Below are positions 6,725 through 14,800 of a stretch of DNA of 16,999 nucleotides, in pieces. Made by a program: the position numbers and the translations under genes. This DNA comes from Luteococcus sp043424415. GTDB lineage: Bacteria > Actinomycetota > Actinomycetes > Propionibacteriales > Propionibacteriaceae. The notes under the pieces were generated by a model. It made no database searches and was not told the DNA's origin. It was given only the letters and a program-made list of their open reading frames with translations. Location: the NCBI RefSeq assembly GCF_043424415.1, contig NZ_JBHWOO010000266.1, positions 1 through 16,999 of the forward strand, read 5' to 3'. Each line of letters opens with the position of its first letter. Position 1 is the first letter of the stretch.

Positions 6725-9700
6725 TCAACCATCGACGACCGCCCGAGCCAGGCTCGGCAGCACAGCGCTTGCGTCGCAAGAGCGGGCGATGACCTGGTCC
6801 TCATCACGACGAAGGCCACGTCGACTCAGGATCGACTCGGCCAGTTCCGCAGGCGAGGCGGCGAGCCACTCCCTCGGGTACAACAGGTCGGCCCCCGGCC
6901 ACTCCAGGCAGGCCGGCAGGGCGCCGGAGGCGGCACCGTCGGCGATGGTGAAGTGGAAGGACTCGAAGTCCGAGGTGGACAGGGCGACGCCGACCTTGCG
7001 GAACCACTCAGACATGTCGTCGCCGTGGGGATCGAAGACCACACACCCGGGGTACTGCTCGTTGAGGCGCTCGATGCGTTCGTACACGGCGCCGTAGAAG
7101 GCCATCTCGTCGGGTCGGCTGGCCATCCAGGGGTAATCGGACGGCTGCTTGCCCTTGACGAACAACCGGTACCGGTTGTTGCGGGCCAACAGTTCGGTGA
7201 GAACGTCGATGGCTCGGTCCAGCCGCTTGCTGCGGGGGACGATGCCCACCAGCCCGAGATTGAACTCGGCACCGACGTGCTTCTGCAACTGCAGCCCGGC
7301 CACGTCGACGGCGTTTGGCACCACACGGCACCTGTCAGCTGGCAGGCCGTGGCTGGTGATCGCCGCCTGTTGGATCAGCGGCGCCACGAAGACGTACTGG
7401 TCGACTGCCGCATGCTTGATCGACGCCAGGTAAGGACGGAAGAGCTCCTGCGAATGGACCCGTACGACAAGCCGCTGGTCAGTGCCGACGTGCTGTGAAT
7501 ACCACACCGCATTACCCAGGCCCCATTCACAGAAGACGACCTCGGCCTGGCGCAGCAGTTCAATGGAGAGGTCCTCGTCGTGCTGACTGTGGTCTGCCCA
7601 CTGGTCCACCAACACACGGTGCCCGTCCGCCTCCAACTGGCTCATCAGGCCGCTTGCGAACTTCAGGTCATGGCCTGCAACCAGCACGGTGCGAGCAGGA
7701 AGCGTGCCCTTGTCGTTGCCCATGACCATGTCCGGGGCGGTGGAGGGAATGACAGGTGACGGAAGCGTCAGCTCCACGCCCTCGTCACAGGGTTCCTCCA
7801 GTGCCGCCTTGACCGAGCCGACGCGCGCCACCACCTCCTGGCGCACCAGGCCCTCGTGGGAACCGTTCGTGTGCCTGGGCCGGGCGAGCGGAGTCCCGGG
7901 GCGCACCTCTTCACCAGCCGCGACGACGATGCGTCGCCAGATCCCGTAATGGGTGGCGCTGAGCAAGTCCTCGAAGTAGGTGCGGGAGGGGACTTCCCTG
8001 ACGAGTCCGCACCAGCGGGCGCGCACATCGGTCACCGCAGAGGCAGGTCGGACGACAATGCCCGATCCAGAAAGAGCATCCCCGGCAGTCTCGACGTCAT
8101 CGACGAAGACTTCACGCGGACGAACTGATTGGCCTGCCACGGCCGCGAGGAGCTCGGGCGACGGCTCGACCAAATGCAGTGAGTAGTCGTCCCGGACAGG
8201 TGCTTCCACGCAGAGGCCGATCGTGCGCAGCAAGATGGTCATCTCGGTGTCAACGGTGTGAGAACGAAGGACGGCTCGCATCTGGCGCCATGCCTCCGCC
8301 AGTCGAGCCTGTGGAGCGTGGGCCAAGCCCACCAGGAGCGTCCGGCGGCCCAACTCGTCCACGGGTATCGGAATGGCGTCGCCGAAGGTCTCGGAGACAC
8401 CCCTGCCCGGACCCGAGACCACCACACCACCACACGCGGCGATCTCCACGACCCGTCGCGAGTACATGCTGGGGGAGTCGGTCACCGAGTTCACGTTCAG
8501 GTGTGCCAGATGGACCTTGTAGGAGTCGATCACCTGCTCATAGGGGAGGGCGCCCACACTGTGCCGGGCAAGGTCAGCCGGGAAGTGGTAGGTCGATTCC
8601 GGCAGCGCCGCCTGTCGGTCATAGATCGTCAAGCCCAGCGGTGCAGCTGCCTCCAGCAGGCGGCGCAGCTCCATTGACCGCTGTGGGTAGCGGTCACCGT
8701 AGTAGGTGCCTGCGTAGGCGATCGTAGGGTTCGGCGACATTGCCGGCGGCAACGGATTGTGGATTGCCGGTTGCGCGTGGAAGGACATCGTCGACACCGT
8801 CCGGCTCACTGCATCCGGAGTGGCCAAGTAGTCAGGGATGCGGTTGGCGTCCGTGGTGAAGACGTGGTCGCACATGGCCGCAGTACTGCGGAACCTGTCG
8901 AAGTGGACAGGATCCTCCTTGTTCCAGAAGACCGTCGGAATGCCCTGGCTACGACAGGCCGAGAGGAGTTCTTCGATGTCGCGGTGCTCATCGGGGCCGT
9001 AGTCGCCGATGGCTCGCCGCCATTGCCCGTCAGTTCCTGACCATGCCGACTCGACCAGGACGAGGTCCAGCTGCCCTTCGTCGACCTGGCGGCGCCAGCC
9101 GTTGCGGTCGAGGGGGAAGAGCCTCACGGACGGTGCCAGCGTACGGGTGGTGAACTCATCAGCGATGAGGCCGATGCGCAGCTCGCCCAGCGACATGGGC
9201 TCCATCCGATCACGAACGCTCGCTACTCGTTCCACCGCCAACCTGTGGGCACTGGCTATGGTGGCGCCGACATGCTTCCACTGACGCTCGTCCAGCGTCC
9301 ACAGCCGTGCCCGTCGGCCGAGGTCCTGGCGCAGGTTGGCGTCCTCCACGAGGCGCTGGAGGCTGTCGGCCAGCGCGTCCGCGTCGCCGGCGCGGAAGAG
9401 CAGCGCCCGGTCCTGCCCGGGGCCGGCCAGGTCCTGGTGCGGGGCGACGTCGGAGAGCACCACGGCCTTCATGCACGAGAAGGCCTCCAGCGGCTTCAGC
9501 GGCGAGACCATCTGAGTCACGGCCAGCGAGTGGCGGGGCATCGGCATGATGTCGAAGGTGCTCATCAGGCGGGGCATCTGGTCCTGCGGCAGCCTTCCGA
9601 GGAAGGTGACGGTGTCGAGCGAGAGCTCGTCGCGTTGCGCCTTGAGCGCTTCCGTGACCGAGCCGGAGCCAGCGATCACTACCTGGTGCTCGATGCCGCG

Positions 9701-11179
9701 CTCGCGCAGGATGGCCGAGGCGGACAGCAGCGTGTCGAGGCCCTCGTAGCCCACCATGCTTCCGGCGAACCCGATGACCGGCACATCAGTGCGGATCTTC
9801 TTGGCCTGGGCGAAGTCGGTGTCGCGGGGGAGGGGGAGGAAGACCTCGGGGTTGACCGCGTTGGGGGCCACGGTAATCCGGTCTGCCGGGACACCTCGCC
9901 GCACCAAGTTCTCGCGCACCTGTTTGGTGATGACCAGGACCTGGTCAGCCTCTCTACAGACCAAGAGCTCCATGGCAGCCTGCAGGCCGAACTGCTCACT
10001 TCCGTCGAACCCCGACTTCGCCGCAGCTGCAGACAGCTCCCAGAAACCCCGGACTTCATAGACGAAAGGGACCCCAACCCGTCTGGCGCAGATGAGAGCG
10101 GGCAAGGCCGTGCGGAAATTCGATGCTGCCTGAATGAGTGAAGGTCGCAGTCGTCGTGCCTCACGTGTGAACGCGTCGGCAGCCTCCACGATGTAGTGGT
10201 CGATCGGAGCCTCGGAAAGAGAGGAACCCGGGATGTGGACATAGGGGATCTCGTCCACCAGGCATTCAGTGCGTACAGCCTCTGGACACGGAACGTCCGT
10301 CGTCGTGTCCCACGGGTAGCCTGCACGGGCCACCACCTCCAGGTCCACACCGCAGCTGGCCACCCCCTGGGCAACGCCCCGGGTCCGCGTCGAGTACCCG
10401 TTCGAGTTGAAAGCAGGCGTCGAGTGGACGCAATACATGACACGGTCCGGCTCGGGAAGGAAAGCGCAACCGGGTGAGCGGGGTGGCACTGTGACCACGC
10501 CTGCAGCCAGTCTCTGCTCGCCCTTGATGCGTCGTGCCAGACGCCGTCCCGAATCCACCATGCCCGCAACGAGTTCCGGGTGACGATCAACCAGATCGGC
10601 AGGCTCCTCGATCATGCCGTGTTGGAACCACATGAGGCTGAGCAGGGAGAACAGGGAGCCGGAGGTTGGGTCCTCCGCGAACCCAGCAGCGAGGTCTTCC
10701 AAAGTGCGTTGGGTCGCGGAGGGCAGCTGCGGGGCAACCACCACTTCGGCATCGGCAGGGGCCACGTCGAAGGAAGCGGGGGAACGGCGTCGAAGAACCT
10801 GTGCCTTCAGGGCCTGCGCCGGGGCGAGCACTGCTTTGCCGACGGCCAGGCTGCGTGACCCACGTACGTGAGCCAGGTCGTCCTTGAGGCGTTGGCACTC
10901 TTTCTTGTAGGCCTCCAACTTGGAACGATCCTCACCCCACTTCCTCCGGATGGACGCGGTCTCATCGGCCAAGGGTTTGGCCTCGGCCAGCTCGCGGTGC
11001 AGCTGCTCAATCACTCGGTGCTGCGCTGCACTCTCCTTGCGGAGCCGCTCGAACTCATCGCGGAATGTGGCTGGATCCGCAGCAATCGCCTGCGTGAGGA
11101 GCCGGTCCATCTCAACCGTGGATCGGGCTTCGTCATCGTGGGTCACAGCCCGCCGCCTCTCGTTGTCCTGTGAAGTCAT
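6725..11179 (-). CDS. Giant multi-module glycosyltransferase (GT4 + CgeB-like + GT4-like)
   Basis: 1484 residues, predicted cytoplasmic. Residues about 35-110 are charged and helical, likely a coiled coil, followed by a helical region to about 230. About 245-640 is a GT4 domain: Y263-region N-half, FVYEVRGFWE at 372-381, a PNAVNPEVF hinge at 439-447, GFAGSMVGYEG at 470-480 and SPLKPLEAF at 559-567. About 666-945 is a CgeB-like domain: VESAWSG at 709-715, FWNKEDP at 751-757, FTTD at 774-777. About 990-1120 resembles a GT2 fold with its motifs gone. About 1163-1484 is a GT4-like domain (DQW 1192-1194, HDE 1200-1202, LGNAVWYSQ 1221-1229, STSDFESFH 1401-1409) matching the end of the 4697-6655 product. 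Three probable active sites suggest it lays down several linkages of a repeat unit. It starts 6 bp after the preceding gene's stop with only a weak binding site, so it is probably translated by coupling. Last gene of the five-gene operon. Confidence 0.85.
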   Translation of the reverse strand: MTSQDNERRRAVTHDDEARSTVEMDRLLTQAIAADPATFRDEFERLRKESAAQHRVIEQLHRELAEAKPLADETASIRRKWGEDRSKLEAYKKECQRLKDDLAHVRGSRSLAVGKAVLAPAQALKAQVLRRRSPASFDVAPADAEVVVAPQLPSATQRTLEDLAAGFAEDPTSGSLFSLLSLMWFQHGMIEEPADLVDRHPELVAGMVDSGRRLARRIKGEQRLAAGVVTVPPRSPGCAFLPEPDRVMYCVHSTPAFNSNGYSTRTRGVAQGVASCGVDLEVVARAGYPWDTTTDVPCPEAVRTECLVDEIPYVHIPGSSLSEAPIDHYIVEAADAFTREARRLRPSLIQAASNFRTALPALICARRVGVPFVYEVRGFWELSAAAAKSGFDGSEQFGLQAAMELLVCREADQVLVITKQVRENLVRRGVPADRITVAPNAVNPEVFLPLPRDTDFAQAKKIRTDVPVIGFAGSMVGYEGLDTLLSASAILRERGIEHQVVIAGSGSVTEALKAQRDELSLDTVTFLGRLPQDQMPRLMSTFDIMPMPRHSLAVTQMVSPLKPLEAFSCMKAVVLSDVAPHQDLAGPGQDRALLFRAGDADALADSLQRLVEDANLRQDLGRRARLWTLDERQWKHVGATIASAHRLAVERVASVRDRMEPMSLGELRIGLIADEFTTRTLAPSVRLFPLDRNGWRRQVDEGQLDLVLVESAWSGTDGQWRRAIGDYGPDEHRDIEELLSACRSQGIPTVFWNKEDPVHFDRFRSTAAMCDHVFTTDANRIPDYLATPDAVSRTVSTMSFHAQPAIHNPLPPAMSPNPTIAYAGTYYGDRYPQRSMELRRLLEAAAPLGLTIYDRQAALPESTYHFPADLARHSVGALPYEQVIDSYKVHLAHLNVNSVTDSPSMYSRRVVEIAACGGVVVSGPGRGVSETFGDAIPIPVDELGRRTLLVGLAHAPQARLAEAWRQMRAVLRSHTVDTEMTILLRTIGLCVEAPVRDDYSLHLVEPSPELLAAVAGQSVRPREVFVDDVETAGDALSGSGIVVRPASAVTDVRARWCGLVREVPSRTYFEDLLSATHYGIWRRIVVAAGEEVRPGTPLARPRHTNGSHEGLVRQEVVARVGSVKAALEEPCDEGVELTLPSPVIPSTAPDMVMGNDKGTLPARTVLVAGHDLKFASGLMSQLEADGHRVLVDQWADHSQHDEDLSIELLRQAEVVFCEWGLGNAVWYSQHVGTDQRLVVRVHSQELFRPYLASIKHAAVDQYVFVAPLIQQAAITSHGLPADRCRVVPNAVDVAGLQLQKHVGAEFNLGLVGIVPRSKRLDRAIDVLTELLARNNRYRLFVKGKQPSDYPWMASRPDEMAFYGAVYERIERLNEQYPGCVVFDPHGDDMSEWFRKVGVALSTSDFESFHFTIADGAASGALPACLEWPGADLLYPREWLAASPAELAESILSRRGLRRDEDQVIARSCDASAVLPSLARAVVDG

Positions 11180-11185
11180 CTCACG

Positions 11186-13075
11186 TCAGCAGGAGATGAG
11201 ACTTTTTGGCAGCCCGCTGACCTGCCGTTCGGCCCCCAAGAAGTGGTCGTCGTCCACATTCCACGAGTGCCCACCGGCAGAGCCCTGGCGCATCTGCACG
11301 AAGTTGAAGGGGTCGGTCGCGACGATCGTCCCGCCGGCCTCGCGCACTGCGCGCAGGAAGCCGGTGTCCTCGCTGCGGTTCAGGGCCGGGAAGCCCACCT
11401 CGCGGAAGACCTCCCGCGTGCCGGTGATGGTCGGGCCGGCGACGAAGTCGGTGCGGCGCCAGGCCATGCCGGGCGAGGCCAGGACGGTCAGGTCGCGCTG
11501 GGCCAGGTGCACCCAGCGCTCATACTTGCCCACCACCTCGGCGCCGGTGATGCGCTGCGCCGCCAGCAGGTCGGCCAGGTAGTGCGGCAGGTAGAGGTCG
11601 TCGTCGTCCATCTTGGAGACGACCGGGGCATCGGCCCGCTCCACCAGCGCGTTGAGCACCTCGCCGAGACTCCACTGCTCGGGGCAGGGCACCGCCTGCA
11701 CGTCGAGCCCCAGGTCGCGGCAGCGGCCCATCAGTTCGGGTGACGGCTCGAAGTCGTGCGTGCCGAGCAGCACCTGCACGTCGACGTCCACCTGCTGCGC
11801 GATCTGGCCGAGGGCGTGGTCGAGCTGGTGGGGCCGCTTGGTGGCCAGCACCACGCTCACCTGGCGATTGGTGCCCACCACGCCCGGCAGGCCGGTGGCG
11901 CGCAGCACCTCGTCCACCCGGTGCGAGTAGGTGTGCCCGGCCCACAGCCGGCGCTGCCCGCGATGCACCACGCGGGCGGCATGGTCGGGCTCGTCCACGA
12001 CCAGGCGCAGCTCCCGCACCGCCTCCTCGGTGGAGCCGACCTGCGCCACGCCGTCGCCCAGGAAGTGCTCGATCGCCGGGGTCGGGGTGGTGACCACTGG
12101 GGTGCCGCAGGCGGTGATCTCCAGCAGCCGCCGGGCGAACATCGTCTGGGAATCGGTGACCGTGTTGACGTTCAGGAAGGCCTTGTAGGCGCGGTAGGCC
12201 GAGAGCATCTGGTCATAGGACAGGCTGCCGACCACGTGCGAGGCATAGGGCTCGGGGAACTGGTAACGCTCGTCGCCGCCCAGGAAGCGGGAGAAGACCT
12301 CGAAGCGGCAGTCACCCTGCGGCCCGCCGTGCTCGGCCTCGACGGCCAGCGCCGCGTCGAAGAGCAGCCGCATCTGCTCGCGACGCTCCGGGTACTTGTG
12401 CGCGAACCAGGTGCCCGCAAAGGCGATCCCGCGCTCGTGCGCCCCGTCCTGGCGGCGCAGCGGATTGGTCACCCGCTCCTGCACTGCAAAGGGCAGCACC
12501 GCCACCCGGTCGTGGCCCAGCGCCTCGCGGTAGCGGGGCAGGCAGGCCTCGTCGGTGGTGAAGACGTGGTCGAAGAGGCGGGCACTGCCGAGGAAGTCCT
12601 CGAAGTGGGTGGGGTCCTCCTTGTTCCAGAAGACCGTCGGGATGCCGCGCTCCCGGCAGGCCGCCACCAGCGCCCGCAGCTCGTCCGACGGCGCCTTGCT
12701 GCCGGTGAGCTGGTACTGCCAGGTGTCGTGGTTGCCGTGCCAGGCGCTCTCCACGAAGAGCAGGTCGATCTGGTCGACCTGCTCGCGCCAGGTGGACGGC
12801 TTCAGCACGACGCTGCGCCACTCATAGGCGAAGGCGGCGCGGGTGAAGTCGTCGGCGATCGTGCCCACCCGAAGATCGCGCCGCGGCTCGGCCTCCGGCC
12901 AGACGAAGGGCCGCACGTCGAGCCCCGACTCGTCGGAGAACAGGCGACTCTCGAAGCGCACGCCCACGCTGCCGCGACGCTTGCGGCGACGATGCTCCCG
13001 CAACTGGTCGAATCCGCCGGCACGCAGGTGCCACAGCGCCCGACGCAGGTCGTCGACCATCTGCTGGATGCTCAC
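11186..13075 (-). CDS. Bifunctional glycosyltransferase: CgeB-like domain fused to GT2 domain
   Basis: 629 residues. A basic N-terminal stretch (about 25-35, RRRKRR) may sit against the membrane. About 67-350 is a CgeB-like domain with FVESAWHG at 107-114, FWNKEDP at 149-155, FTTDEA at 172-177, VLPFAVQ at 193-199, FAGTWF at 219-224 and SQTMFARR at 309-316. About 402-600 is a GT2 domain opening with VSVVLATKRP, with a complete acidic motif KMDDDDLY at 488-495 and a probable catalytic ED at 569-570. It likely adds two sugars to the exported glycan; the sugars cannot be told. The start is GTG at 13075: GGAGG lies 7 nt upstream, and the GTG overlaps the TGA of the ATPase gene as GTGA, so translation is coupled. 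An in-frame ATG five codons later is less well placed. Confidence 0.87.
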   Translation of the reverse strand: MSIQQMVDDLRRALWHLRAGGFDQLREHRRRKRRGSVGVRFESRLFSDESGLDVRPFVWPEAEPRRDLRVGTIADDFTRAAFAYEWRSVVLKPSTWREQVDQIDLLFVESAWHGNHDTWQYQLTGSKAPSDELRALVAACRERGIPTVFWNKEDPTHFEDFLGSARLFDHVFTTDEACLPRYREALGHDRVAVLPFAVQERVTNPLRRQDGAHERGIAFAGTWFAHKYPERREQMRLLFDAALAVEAEHGGPQGDCRFEVFSRFLGGDERYQFPEPYASHVVGSLSYDQMLSAYRAYKAFLNVNTVTDSQTMFARRLLEITACGTPVVTTPTPAIEHFLGDGVAQVGSTEEAVRELRLVVDEPDHAARVVHRGQRRLWAGHTYSHRVDEVLRATGLPGVVGTNRQVSVVLATKRPHQLDHALGQIAQQVDVDVQVLLGTHDFEPSPELMGRCRDLGLDVQAVPCPEQWSLGEVLNALVERADAPVVSKMDDDDLYLPHYLADLLAAQRITGAEVVGKYERWVHLAQRDLTVLASPGMAWRRTDFVAGPTITGTREVFREVGFPALNRSEDTGFLRAVREAGGTIVATDPFNFVQMRQGSAGGHSWNVDDDHFLGAERQVSGLPKSLISC

Positions 13076-13926
13076 TGCGTGGCCTCCAGCGAGGCCACCA
13101 GGAAACCGTCACGGGCCTGCGAGAGCACCCGGTCGGCGATCTCGAACTCCTTCGAGGCGGTCTTCCACGCCCACCAGCGGTAGGTGCGGGCCACCGTCCT
13201 CGCATCGCCGTCGGCAATCAGCTCACCCATGTGCAGCCAGATCGCCCGGGTGCACATCGTCTCGATGGTCTGGGCGGCGTGCGAGACCAGGAAGATGGTG
13301 CCCGCGCGCTCCCGGATTCTCTCGATGGTCTCCTCCGAGCGCTTCGCGAAGGCCGCATCACCAGTGCCCAGCGCCTCGTCGATCAGCAGGATCTCGGGTT
13401 CGGCGGCCGCGGCGATGGCGAAGGTGAGCCGGGCGCTCATGCCCGACGAGTAGGTGCTCATCGGACGGTCGATGGCGGTGCCGATCCCGGCCAGTTCCAC
13501 CACCTCGGGCATCAGCTCGGCCGCCCTCTCGGGCGAATGGCCGAGCGCCAGCAGTCCCAGGGTGACATTGCGACGGCCGCTCAGCTGGTTCACCAGCGCC
13601 GCCTGCACGCCCAGCAGCACCGGTGTCGCCGTCGCACTCACCTGGCCCGAATGGGGCGTCTGCAGGCCGGCGACCACCCGCAGCAGCGTGCTCTTGCCCG
13701 AGCCGTTCGCGCCCAGGATGCCCAGGTGCTCACCCTCGTGCACGGTGAAGGAGACACCCTTCAGCGCCTCCACCACCTCGGTGCGACGGCTGGGCAGCAC
13801 CAGCTCCGACATCCGCCCCAGGCCGCGGCGCTGCGTCGCCCGGCCCATCTCGGAGCGGTAGCGCACCACGACGTCCTCCACCACCACCGACGGGTGGCCC
13901 AGCTCCGGCTCACTCGGGACGGCCAT
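13072..13926 (-). CDS. Polysaccharide ABC exporter, ATP-binding subunit (Wzt/TagH-like)
   Basis: 284 residues. It powers export of a lipid-linked glycan through the permease encoded just upstream. Walker A GANGSGKST at 72-80, a Q-loop near Q108 followed by QLSGRRNV (114-121) as in polysaccharide exporters, ABC signature SSGMSARL at 160-167, Walker B ILLIDEA at 179-185 and the switch histidine in VSH at 214-216 are all intact. After the ATPase core only about 50 residues remain, so it lacks the C-terminal carbohydrate-binding domain of long Wzt proteins; it matches the short type used for unmodified glycans, teichoic acids or mycobacterial galactan. The frame stays open upstream to 14112, but those 62 residues are a shadow of the permease gene. 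ATG at 13926 has GGAGG 6 nt before it, overlaps the permease gene by 17 bp, and starts just before the conserved domain. The 3' end overlaps the next gene as GTGA. Confidence 0.92.
   Translation of the reverse strand: MAVPSEPELGHPSVVVEDVVVRYRSEMGRATQRRGLGRMSELVLPSRRTEVVEALKGVSFTVHEGEHLGILGANGSGKSTLLRVVAGLQTPHSGQVSATATPVLLGVQAALVNQLSGRRNVTLGLLALGHSPERAAELMPEVVELAGIGTAIDRPMSTYSSGMSARLTFAIAAAAEPEILLIDEALGTGDAAFAKRSEETIERIRERAGTIFLVSHAAQTIETMCTRAIWLHMGELIADGDARTVARTYRWWAWKTASKEFEIADRVLSQARDGFLVASLEATQ
13083..13087 (-). promoter_or_regulatory. Ribosome binding site fixing the GTG start at 13075
   Basis: GGAGG on the minus strand, 7 nt before the GTG. It lies within the last codons of the ATPase gene and decides a GTG start that overlaps the upstream stop by 4 bp. 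Confidence 0.8.
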
Positions 13927-14800
13927 AGGACACCTCCCCGCGCCAGAACCAGACGAAGCCCAGCACCAGCACGCCCACGGCCCAGGCCGAAAGCTCCAGC
14001 CAGTGGCTGGCCGCCGGCACCTGGTCGAACAGCAGCAGCTGTCGGTAGCCGTCCACCAGCAGGAAGAGCGGATTGTGCCGGATGATCCGCGCCAGCCACG
14101 GAATGGCGTCATAGCGGTCGATGGAGAACATGATCGCCGAGCCGTAGAGCAGGAAGCGGAAGAAGACCGGGATCACCTTCTTGAAGTCCGGCACCATCGA
14201 ACACAGCCGGGCGGCGGCGAAGACCAGCCCGGCATTGAAGAGCACCTGCAGCGCATAGAGGGCGGGGAAGAGCAGCACCGCCGCACCGGGCAGCCCGACG
14301 AAGGGGATGGTCAGCAGCGCCATCACCACGATCGAGGGCACCGACTCGATCATGTTGCGCACCAGCGAGGCCAGCGGCAGCGCGGCCCGCGGGAAACTGA
14401 AGGCCCGCATCAGCCCACGGTTGGCGGCCATCACGCTGGCCGCCGAGGTGACGTCGCGGCTGGTGATGCCGAACATGAAGATGCCGATCACCAGATAGGC
14501 AGGAAAGTTCGGGATGTTCGAGGCGAAGAGGAAGCCGAAGATCACCATGTAGATCGCGGCATCCAACAGCGGGTTCAGCACCAGCCACAGGTTGCCCAGC
14601 AACAGGCCCCGGTTCTGCGTCACCGCCAGGCTCCACGCCCGCTCGCCGATGAAGTGACGACTCTCCCACAACTGCTGCAGGTAGACGCCCAAGGGGGGCC
14701 TGCCGCTGACGGGACGAAGCGGCCGGGGCTCGGCGCTGCGGCGTGGGGGGATCCGCGGTGCCGGCCCTGCATCGGCCGCTGAGCGCAGGGGGGTGCTCAT
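13910..14800 (-). CDS. Polysaccharide ABC exporter, permease subunit (Wzm/TagG-like, ABC-2 type)
   Basis: 296 residues. The first ~40 are proline- and arginine-rich and cytoplasmic; residues 41-68 form an amphipathic segment before the first membrane span, as in the ABC-2 family. Hydrophobic spans are seen at about 71-93, 99-116, 154-169, 171-199, 207-227 and 270-288, giving the usual six. The NLWLVLNP stretch at 70-77 and PLFLLVDGYRQLLL at 244-257 are typical of O-antigen and teichoic acid exporters (PF01061). With the ATPase encoded next, it forms the channel that moves the finished chain across the cytoplasmic membrane. The start is firm: ATG overlaps the stop of the upstream gene as ATGA, and GGAAGG lies 6 nt before it. 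Confidence 0.92.
   Translation of the reverse strand: MSTPLRSAADAGPAPRIPPRRSAEPRPLRPVSGRPPLGVYLQQLWESRHFIGERAWSLAVTQNRGLLLGNLWLVLNPLLDAAIYMVIFGFLFASNIPNFPAYLVIGIFMFGITSRDVTSAASVMAANRGLMRAFSFPRAALPLASLVRNMIESVPSIVVMALLTIPFVGLPGAAVLLFPALYALQVLFNAGLVFAAARLCSMVPDFKKVIPVFFRFLLYGSAIMFSIDRYDAIPWLARIIRHNPLFLLVDGYRQLLLFDQVPAASHWLELSAWAVGVLVLGFVWFWRGEVSYGRPE
13933..13937 (-). promoter_or_regulatory. Ribosome binding site fixing the ATPase start at 13926
   Basis: GGAGG on the minus strand, 6 nt before the ATG at 13926 and inside the 3' end of the permease gene. It rules out the longer frame that begins at 14112. Confidence 0.8.

Noticed and set aside
7495..8128. Small plus-strand open frames inside the giant gene
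   Set aside because: They overlap the GT4-like and GT2-like segments on the other strand, lack binding sites and have compositions typical of shadows.
11756..13183. 475-codon open frame on the plus strand
   Set aside because: Opposite the CgeB plus GT2 fusion, which has clear motifs throughout. The plus-strand product is low-complexity and unlike any family I know.
13231..14085. 284-codon open frame on the plus strand
   Set aside because: Antisense to the ABC ATPase and permease genes; its translation is rich in Q, H, R and G and has no domain.
13927..14112. 62-residue N-terminal extension of the ABC ATPase
   Set aside because: It is the permease gene read in another frame. A GGAGG site 6 nt before 13926 and the family's normal start argue for the shorter protein.
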